DNA from: Arthrobotrys musiformis
Taxonomy: Eukaryota > Ascomycota > Orbiliomycetes > Orbiliales > Orbiliaceae
Length of the DNA stretch: 64,000 bases
Assembly (NCBI GenBank): GCA_036971715.1
Contig: JAVHJL010000014.1
Coordinates: 62,001 to 126,000, forward strand
Direction of reading: 5' to 3'
Each line of letters opens with the position of its first letter. The stretch's first letter is position 1. The position numbers were made by a program, and so were the translations under genes. A model generated the notes under the pieces. That model saw only the letters and a program-made list of their open reading frames with translations, ran no database searches and had not been told where the DNA came from. This document shows, piece after piece, positions 63,701 to 64,000 of the stretch.

Positions 63701-63879
63701 TTATTTGCTTTTCTTTGACCATAAAGAAAATCATAAGGATAGCGTGCGCAGTAACGATACTATTGTAAAGTTGATTATCCGCCATGTACTGTACACCAGG
63801 TCCTGATAATTCTAATCTAATAAGAACAGACATACCAGTTCCAACTAAACCAGAAAATAAAGCAAAAATTAAGTATAAG
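36712..63879 (-). CDS. cox1: Cytochrome c oxidase subunit 1, 13 exons in window (5' end off right edge)
   Basis: Haem-copper catalytic subunit of complex IV. Exons on the minus strand: 63879-63718, 60146-59973, 56714-56608, 53415-53294, 51219-51126, 49839-49742, 47520-47507, 45021-44786, 43502-43453, 42363-42346, 41236-41095, 38382-38354, 37023-36712. They sum to 1558 nt (~519 codons); about 15-20 N-terminal codons lie beyond 64000. Landmarks: LYLIFALFSGLVGTGMSVLI, the MIFFMV|MPALIGGFGNF join, FFGHPEVYILIIPGFG (Cu-B/Tyr region), VGLDVDTRAYFTAAT, HFHYVLSMGAVFALF (haem ligands), GMPRRISDYADAYAGWNYV. TGA encodes conserved Trp residues. All group I junctions follow exon-T / intron-G with phase kept. 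Stop is TAA at 36712. Confidence 0.95.
37024..38353 (-). mobile_element. cox1 intron 12, group I with GIY-YIG ORF (1.3 kb)
   Basis: Core at the 5' end: P (CTATATGCTGG, about 38309-38299), Q (GACAATCAGCAGG, about 38254-38242), R (CCTCAGAGACTAG, about 38202-38190), S (ATAAAGATATAGTCC, about 38172-38158). The GIY-YIG gene follows. Confidence 0.85.
37129..38120 (-). pseudogene. GIY-YIG endonuclease with one frameshift (cox1 intron 12)
   Basis: The N-terminal part (DNGPSNDNYDPEEDDSEKNS, LVNLNKLDASKLKSKPLYIH) and the catalytic part (FVSGIYLLHNTINGKQYIGS) lie in frames differing by one base at a T-run near 37900-37910. After this it is intact: SILKYGHYCFSLVILDILGK, NUMOD repeats (KQGKLNPMYGKPKSKEFIEQ), HTH RASLVKDLHISKVTINKYI, end MLFFSNEQ. 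The catalytic domain may still be made from a later non-ATG start. Confidence 0.7.
38354..38382 (-). CDS. cox1: cox1 exon 12, a 29-nt micro-exon
   Basis: Completes a split Phe codon and encodes TFFPQHFLG, exactly the family segment between LFIGVN and LQGMPRR. Confidence 0.9.
38602..39243 (-). pseudogene. GIY-YIG endonuclease lacking its GIY start (cox1 intron 11)
   Basis: Begins at LFINKNTNHLYVGSSVNLSR, just after where GIY should be, then AMRKHGLENFSLAILEFC, KLEQKWIDYYNPEYNVLKI, NUMOD-like LGxK/HPxxG repeats and the HTH SARQHFKVRHTTIGNNVDTG. The missing leader and GIY strand appear 1.7 kb upstream inside the LAGLIDADG gene (DIYNSLRNKSGVY, near 40890). Confidence 0.7.
39336..39845 (-). pseudogene. 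Orphan HTH/NUMOD tail of a GIY-YIG protein (cox1 intron 11)
   Basis: An open frame with TGA as Trp: VVHLKDNKTVFYSSLFKLAS, DLNIRIKPIIARIKTKTNKP, FKGKYIIKV, then a second HTH-like ISSAKLYFNVEWITINNILD. No catalytic domain of its own is present. It resembles the tails of neighbouring GIY-YIG proteins. Confidence 0.55.
39863..41094 (-). CDS. LAGLIDADG homing endonuclease with an acquired GIY-YIG leader (cox1 intron 11)
   Basis: In frame with cox1 exon 11. About 70 residues up to SGVY look like the leader and first strand of a GIY-YIG protein (FFSDIKASKRDIYNSLRNKS then GVY). A full double-motif LAGLIDADG follows: motif 1 LVTGFVDGEGSFSV, TLHSKDHDLLIQIRSFFGVG, LITQKRADFILFSS, motif 2 WVAGFTSGEGSFYV, IGQHSRDLFLIEKLVGFFGC, HLTESGLNQIKELVSGMNLK. 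It is intact, and the acidic residues are kept. Confidence 0.85.
41237..42345 (-). mobile_element. cox1 intron 10, group I with LAGLIDADG ORF (1.1 kb)
   Basis: P (CTATATGCTGGGAA, about 42293-42280), Q (ATACAATCAGCAGAAAAC, about 42152-42135) and R (GGATTCTCAGAGACTATA, about 42129-42112) are inside the 5' half. S (GGTAAAGAGATAGTCCACAA, about 41273-41254) lies before the 3' splice. The insertion site is VVA|HFHYV. Confidence 0.85.
41284..42345 (-). CDS. LAGLIDADG homing endonuclease (cox1 intron 10)
   Basis: Fused to exon 10 (QMGQNNLFTFKNYFAIDYML), 353 aa, intact. Motif 1 is WFAGVIDGDGNFDI and motif 2 is YFAGLVDTDGSIVF, both with Asp at the catalytic place. Between them lie RIKLHNRDVKILTRIQDYLH and NNLNGLIRLKVPGFKEACNL, typical of the I-SceII/aI4-like subfamily. 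The C-terminus is YDYFMHNRLFCDMKFYRVTK then IKSFIEIRKYK. Confidence 0.9.
42346..42363 (-). CDS. cox1: cox1 exon 10, an 18-nt micro-exon (TYYVVA)
   Basis: ACATATTACGTGGTAGCT encodes the six conserved residues joining AFHD (exon 9) to HFHYV (exon 11), with whole codons on both sides. Confidence 0.93.
42364..43452 (-). mobile_element. cox1 intron 9, group I with LAGLIDADG ORF (1.1 kb)
   Basis: The ORF is read from exon 9. 3' core elements are R (GGGCTCCGTAGAGACTAAACG, about 42482-42462) and S (AGTTATAGTCCGAACC, about 42424-42409). The 3' end is ATCG. The insertion site is AFHD|TYY. Confidence 0.8.
42652..43452 (-). CDS. LAGLIDADG homing endonuclease (cox1 intron 9)
   Basis: In frame with exon 9, intact with TGA as Trp. 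Motif 1 is FWVGLMDGDGSIQV and motif 2 is WLSGFVEAEGCFSL. Further landmarks are IKIFEEYPLLTSKKICQLNF and SIGQNDDIYLIEAIKLYFEA, with a NYPLLGEKKISFEKFSEKL tail. The product is ~266 aa. Confidence 0.88.
43453..43502 (-). CDS. cox1: cox1 exon 9 (50 nt)
   Basis: Completes a split Leu codon, then SGVVLANASLDIAFHD. Confidence 0.95.
43503..44785 (-). mobile_element. cox1 intron 8, group I with GIY-YIG ORF (1.3 kb)
   Basis: Core elements overlap the 5' coding part: P (ATATGTTGGGAAC, about 44752-44740), Q (GAACAATCAGCAGGTAAC, about 44680-44663), R (CACCTCAGAGACTAAAAG, about 44630-44613), S (AAGGAAGATATAGTCC, about 44602-44587). Because the ORF runs from exon to 15 nt before the 3' splice, P/Q/R double as coding sequence. 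Confidence 0.85.
43518..44785 (-). CDS. GIY-YIG homing endonuclease, exon-fused (cox1 intron 8)
   Basis: A continuous frame from exon 8. After a 150-residue leader the catalytic domain reads KSGVYCLINKINGHSYVGSS, NLASRMKNYL, GLLKYDQSNFKLLILEYVEP and RETYFITFVLPYYNVL. The tail has NUMOD repeats (TGENNPFYNKNHSMETK) and HTH elements TLAKLIKSNHSTIVDVIKEK and EAQRSLNISHSTIKKYAKVG. It appears intact (one TGA Trp) and ends MFSYERLKD. Confidence 0.9.
45059..45388 (-). pseudogene. LAGLIDADG C-terminal piece, displaced (cox1 intron 7)
   Basis: Resumes as HFVILNIIKKYILFIKFFDC, then DTNSLLEKIIPHFDSYPLLN, LKQHLTKKGLDQIKILNLQM and NSNRLK. It is the natural continuation of the piece at 46607-47285. Confidence 0.75.
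45364..45410. repeat. GC-rich palindromic cluster at a module boundary
   Basis: The palindromes gggcaaatttgccc (45370-45383), ccctgcaggg (45381-45390) and gggccc lie exactly where the inserted GIY-YIG module meets the LAGLIDADG C-terminal piece. Confidence 0.8.
45459..46320 (-). CDS. GIY-YIG endonuclease of the nested intron (cox1 intron 7)
   Basis: A hydrophobic leader (CFIALGFIFFIYYDLSYVYC) with no sure ATG. Catalytic part: NKSGIYKWVNLENNKSYVGS, NLGRRFSTYF, AILKYGYSKFRLEILEYCDK, REQYYFDLFNPEYNTLKIAG. Several NUMOD repeats follow (LSKFYAGRSFSEEVRKKLSL and others), then HTH SVSRHFSVSNNTVARYIKSG. The frame is intact to TAA with TGA as Trp. Confidence 0.8.
46607..47285 (-). pseudogene. LAGLIDADG N-terminal piece, interrupted (cox1 intron 7)
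   Basis: Motif 1 is WVTGFIDAEGCFSV, then INLHEKDKEILYKIQSFFGV, YPLISKKGVDFLLW, HLTKEGFLTILSYYASINRG, and motif 2 WVSGFVAGDGGFSI. It stops right after FHIAQHSKDFFVFLH, mid-domain, where the inner intron begins. Motif 2 keeps Asp. Confidence 0.8.
47507..47520 (-). CDS. cox1: cox1 exon 7, a 14-nt micro-exon (YLGMV)
   Basis: TATCTAGGAATGGT encodes YLGM plus two bases of Val. It supplies the segment between HVFG (exon 6) and YAMMSIGVLGF (exon 8), and phase closes on both sides. Confidence 0.9.
47609..48472 (-). CDS. LAGLIDADG homing endonuclease (cox1 intron 6, ORF 2)
   Basis: An open frame with TGA as Trp but without an ATG at its start. Motif 1 is WFIGFSEGDGGFHL, then LTQSEEHILREIERVLGIGR, motif 2 WLSGFTDAEGSFYA, FVIDQKEESILLHIKNIFNC, end HLTPLGLIKMRELIKDVNK. 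Both motifs are complete. It may have lost its original in-frame leader. Confidence 0.8.
48656..49741 (-). CDS. LAGLIDADG homing endonuclease, aI4-like (cox1 intron 6, ORF 1)
   Basis: Read from exon 6 as QDGPLKKFLMQQTIRRN, a leader common to HEGs at this cox1 site. 361 aa, intact. Motif 1 is WLAGLIDGDGCFQL, with MELRDKHCLYIIKQKFGGSV, RLHHKTGLLNLIKAVNGLIR and LGKICENYNIDLIDPQPLTY. Motif 2 is WFAGFFDSDGSVYM, with TASQKNKFLLDALVEMYGGK. Both catalytic Asp residues are present. It is probably an active endonuclease. Confidence 0.9.
49840..51125 (-). mobile_element. cox1 intron 5, group I of a different subgroup (1.3 kb)
   Basis: After the LAGLIDADG gene comes a GC-richer structured core (about 50200-49845) with ACAGACTGGTTCACCGGTGG, GTGGCTGAAATGCTGCTTAA and TACAGTC. 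The core motifs differ from the P/Q/R/S set of the other introns. The 3' end AATTG splits a TGA Trp codon with exon 5 (T|GA). Confidence 0.75.
50239..51125 (-). CDS. LAGLIDADG homing endonuclease (cox1 intron 5)
   Basis: In frame with exon 5 (QHLF then LNTDYICLSLL). Motif 1 is WFIGFSEGEGSFIL, FVVTQSTIDVKSLNYIKDNL, NLYLICLLFNGNMVFPTRKA, motif 2 WISGISDGEGSFTC, YILTQKWEANKLVLEHIINI, end LIELAKQINKTTI. It is intact with TGA as Trp, about 295 aa. Confidence 0.9.
51220..53293 (-). mobile_element. cox1 intron 4, group I with fused HEGs (2.1 kb)
   Basis: P (TGTAAGCTGGGAAC, about 53265-53252), Q (ACAATCAGCAGGAAAC, about 53227-53212) and R (GGATCCTCAGAGATTATACG, about 53190-53171) are at the 5' end. 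S (GTAAGATATGATCCC, about 51357-51343) is near the 3' end. The 646-codon ORF sits between R and S, as in cox3 intron 1, which carries a related HEG. Confidence 0.85.
51353..53293 (-). CDS. 646-codon LAGLIDADG / GIY-YIG / LAGLIDADG fusion ORF (cox1 intron 4)
   Basis: One frame from exon 4 to TAA at 51353 with TGA as Trp. Order: LAGLIDADG start with motif YITGFSDAESCFMV and HLHKIDLPLALSIQKNLGHV (to about 52905); complete GIY-YIG domain KKAGIYRWVNKVNGKTYIGS, ALLKYGYSNFNLEILEYC, HTH SIRQAAEALQVSKTSLTYHV (about 52780-52330); then a second LAGLIDADG start LAGLIEGSSSFILT with HLKDLPLALLIQKELNK, and the shared C-terminal half with WLSGFVEADGHFSV and FVWDHLNNFYNLDK. The HL-KDLPLAL-IQK block is present on both sides of the GIY-YIG part. 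Confidence 0.85.
53647..54133 (-). pseudogene. C-terminal half of a split GIY-YIG gene (cox1 intron 3)
   Basis: An open frame with no catalytic domain: MYNRDMTILYYNSTQQIDFI, INIHHTTF-type HTH, TYYLGKYLFLREPVLTAKVK, DRIKFNKNKP, then LNSSSKPVILTDVNNLENTT and a second HTH ending GYFCKFL. Its first ~95 codons repeat the end of the N-terminal piece at 55622-56607. Confidence 0.75.
54151..54921 (-). CDS. GIY-YIG endonuclease of the nested module (cox1 intron 3)
   Basis: 256 aa from ATG at 54921, intact with TGA as Trp. Catalytic: KSKSGVYRWVNLENGKSYVG, KLSRRLRDYY, ALLKYGYSNFQLEIIEYC, EREQHYLDVLNPEYNTLKF. Tail: GDKNPMFGKKKPEGAGKPKQ NUMOD-like repeats and HTH SAAAKALEIRQTAISNYFQQ, end KGKYIFQRIIED. 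Confidence 0.88.
55060..55500 (-). ncRNA. Structured non-coding region, probable ribozyme core of the nested module
   Basis: GC-richer than its surroundings and not coding. The minus strand has GGTGGCGAAGCTGTCACGC, GGTAACGGGCTAGCACCCC, AATCTGCAGGTATTCC and GCAGACTGTTTTGTACG. The order resembles the stretch at 61830-62560 in intron 1 (GGCGGC..., GAGGGCTAACACTCCCC, GTATTCC). I infer a second, unclassified group I-type core. Confidence 0.5.
55590..55640. repeat. GC-rich cluster at a module boundary
   Basis: Dense GC (gcggggacatagacaccgcc, cctgccctacgcggcggg, ccgcgacgg) sits exactly where the first GIY-YIG gene is cut off after FNKNKP. Confidence 0.75.
55622..56607 (-). pseudogene. N-terminal part of a split GIY-YIG gene, exon-fused (cox1 intron 3)
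   Basis: Runs in frame from exon 3 (MNF then SFSLIFFVKNRKN). The leader has AGPNKHSHVLAIEQLNSGK. Catalytic: KRVAGIYIFTHLTTGGKYVG, SSSELSFRLNGYI, LEQYYLLDSNFTLNTT. It has the first HTH (FNIHHTTFIKHLNKGTYYLG) and breaks off after DRVKFNKNKP into GC-cluster codons and a stop. The catalytic domain itself is intact, so a shortened enzyme is possible. Confidence 0.8.
56825..57637 (-). CDS. LAGLIDADG homing endonuclease (cox1 intron 2, ORF 3)
   Basis: Starts at ATG inside the first motif (VGMTDGDGTFSI), so it has no leader. Then KKLESVIFPIFDKYPLLTSK, motif 2 WLVGFIEAEGSFYL, ITQKLDSVVLEGIRLILHIS, end LKTKLLEISDFS. 270 aa, intact. It is a paralogue of ORF 2. Confidence 0.85.
57834..58688 (-). CDS. 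Diverged LAGLIDADG protein, likely endonuclease-dead (cox1 intron 2, ORF 2)
   Basis: 284 aa, open with TGA as Trp. It aligns along its whole length with ORF 3: LKEIIFPIFDKYPLLTSKYF against LESVIFPIFDKYPLLTSKQF, and CKFKGMKSFYFKLWIKAFYY against TMKGMKSVEYRIWARSYG. Motif 1 is LVGLTDSDIFHSF. Motif 2 is WLTGFIEGNSNLDV, with Asn replacing the acidic residue and the Gly lost. Its ATG overlaps the end of ORF 1 in another frame. It could be a maturase or a decaying copy. Confidence 0.75.
58679..59972 (-). CDS. LAGLIDADG homing endonuclease, exon-fused (cox1 intron 2, ORF 1)
   Basis: In frame with exon 2 (TLYMDKELFKGDFEAIKFF). The leader includes FAWLENKKYSSHQRLNKEYL. Motif 1 is YVTGLSDGESTFSL, IELHCKDALILEKVHSFFGV, SLLTQKRADFELFK, HLTMEGLNKILSIRASLNKG. 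Motif 2 is WFLGFIEGEGCFYV, VITQHSRDRLLFKSLIEFLG, HLTKEGINEINLIKAKMNKG. It is intact with TGA as Trp, and both catalytic Glu residues are kept. Confidence 0.88.
60191..60211. repeat. GC hairpin inside the intron core (cccacgcg/cgcatggg)
   Basis: An 8-bp stem with one mismatch, positioned between R and S of the working core; absent from the degenerate core copy. Confidence 0.6.
60474..60959 (-). pseudogene. Orphan C-terminal half of a GIY-YIG protein (cox1 intron 1)
   Basis: From ATG at 60959: KQRGMPIFVYDANDFTLLYI, HTH-like TINIHHKTLDDCLDFGKLYL, LSSLAKELKGDRAVIREYL, end WKFTYLKTKTE. The layout matches the orphan tail at 53647-54133 in intron 3. No catalytic domain is present. Confidence 0.6.
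60971..61819 (-). CDS. GIY-YIG homing endonuclease (cox1 intron 1, inner gene)
   Basis: 282 aa from ATG at 61819, TGA as Trp. Catalytic: NKGKSGIYRWINKETRESYV, GSAVNLSKRFSTYY, AIQKYSYSKFTLEILEYCES, REQYYIDSLKPEYNILKIAG. A long run of NUMOD repeats (EETKFKISESLKGKPLSVLT, KMSKSRLGKKFSEKTKKTLS) and HTH TAEALGCSDWTVRNYIK, end GKYFLKK. It is intact. Confidence 0.9.
61830..62560 (-). ncRNA. Structured non-coding region, probable ribozyme core of a nested intron
   Basis: No open frame and GC-richer than the surroundings. The minus strand has GAGGGCTAACACTCCCCTG, GTATTCCTAAGG, GTTCGGCTACAATCCGAAAGG and CCCTCAAGCAGCAAGGC, and resembles the region at 55060-55500. With the adjacent GIY-YIG gene it forms the same 'core + HEG' module. 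Confidence 0.5.
62590..62830 (-). repeat. Degenerate duplicate of the cox1 intron 1 core
   Basis: Nearly collinear with 60220-60440: CCGGGTAATATAGTAATAT, TTAGAGCTTTTGAAACTAGT, AGCGGTAGAAAACAGTAACA, TCAAAAGATTAGACAATTAG, CAGAAAACCAAGGATATAAG, TCAGAGACTATAC. It has Q changed from CAGCAGG to TAGCAGA and no S element. Confidence 0.85.
62898..62957. repeat. GC-rich palindromic cluster
   Basis: Two adjacent GC palindromes (cgcgccgccgagcggagcgcg; agcctgctgcgcaggcgcgct) between the exon-fused GIY-YIG gene and the degenerate core copy. Confidence 0.75.
63204..63717 (-). CDS. GIY-YIG endonuclease fused to cox1 exon 1 (cox1 intron 1)
   Basis: Continues the exon frame as KEKQINISVTRVKNFHSLVK. Catalytic: KKQKGVYIWETLDEKNIYVG, HSINLYNRICSYF, RYLNKYGFTNIRLTIYIMEN, VVELEQHFIDSLKPNLNVDL. 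It ends NSLNFVIM and lacks any HTH/NUMOD tail, unlike its neighbours. The orphan tail at 60474-60959 may be its lost end. Confidence 0.85.
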
Positions 63880-64000
63880 GTAGGGGTCAGTTTACTGCCC
63901 TCAGAACCGTACGTGATAGTTTCCCATCATACGGCTCGCCGCAAATGTTCTTGTAATCAATTTTAATAGCTTGACTTTAGAAATAATTCCCTAATATAAA
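63880..64000 (-). mobile_element. 3' end of a group II intron in cox1 (runs off right edge)
   Basis: The minus strand shows a classical domain V: GAGCCGTATGATGGGAAACT paired with the following CACGTACGGTTC (about 63937-63902), then a short domain VI stem (GGGGCAG...CTGACCCC type, about 63899-63883) and the 3' end ...CTAC just before LYLIFALFSG. Any intron-encoded protein would lie beyond the window. Confidence 0.9.

Larger units (their letters stand above)
60147..63717 (-). mobile_element. cox1 intron 1, composite with duplicated core (3.6 kb)
   Basis: Functional core before the 3' splice (about 60440-60160): P CTGTGTGCTGGAAT, Q GACAATCAGCAGGAAACC, R GGATCCTCAGAGCACTACACG, S GATAAAGATATAGTCC. 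A degenerate copy of the same core lies at 62590-62830. Between the copies are a structured region, a GIY-YIG gene and an orphan tail. A GIY-YIG gene is fused to exon 1. Confidence 0.85.

Noticed and set aside
1..64000. rRNA genes, CRISPR arrays, insertion sequences
   Set aside because: No rnl/rns conserved segments, no regularly spaced repeats and no transposase were seen; the repeated elements are explained by introns, HEGs and GC clusters.

Overview
This window is a piece of a large, AT-rich fungal mitochondrial genome. The evidence is the gene set (cox1, cox3, atp6, nad2, nad3, rps3), a genetic code in which TGA reads as Trp at conserved Trp positions, a free-standing K/N-rich rps3 with the usual fungal C-terminus, GC-rich palindromic clusters in otherwise AT-rich spacers, and very dense mobile introns with homing endonuclease genes (HEGs) of the LAGLIDADG and GIY-YIG types. 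The lineage cannot be fixed from this window. Every gene I can support lies on the minus strand.

Order along the minus strand, right to left. (1) cox1, 63879 to 36712: 13 exons recovered (1558 nt; only the first ~15-20 codons are missing beyond the right edge), preceded by the 3' end of a group II intron and split by 12 group I introns. It includes exons of 14, 18, 29 and 50 nt. (2) A spacer with trnR(ACG) and a degenerate tRNA-like sequence. (3) rps3, 31825-29516. (4) atp6, 28545-23288: three exons (771 nt, 256 aa). Downstream lies a decayed GIY-YIG gene and a decayed second copy of the atp6 3' exon. (5) nad2 (20971-19259) and nad3 (19008-18565), without introns. (6) trnR(TCG). (7) cox3, 16218-964: eight exons (810 nt, 269 aa) split by seven introns. 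Its last third is cut into pieces of 14, 72, 36, 11 and 46 nt by four introns, the last three of them ORF-less and only 0.33-0.47 kb long. Degenerate copies of the final cox3 exon lie downstream at positions 353-720.

The splice model was built by joining conserved protein sequence under one rule: the 5' exon ends in T and the group I intron ends in G. The rule holds at every group I junction, and reading phase and total length close for cox1 (within the window), cox3 and atp6.

The most unusual feature is how the mobile elements are layered. HEGs have inserted into other HEGs in cox1 introns 1, 3, 4, 7 and 11 and in cox3 intron 2, often leaving a duplicated stretch of host coding or intron-core sequence on both sides. 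Results include a 976-codon reading frame that joins a split LAGLIDADG_2-type protein, a complete LAGLIDADG_1 protein and an inactive LAGLIDADG_2 copy, and a 646-codon LAGLIDADG/GIY-YIG/LAGLIDADG frame. Both atp6 and cox3 look as if their 3' exons were replaced by copies that arrived with introns or HEGs, leaving the old exons as fossils. Single-base changes in A-runs disrupt several HEGs but none of the six core protein genes.
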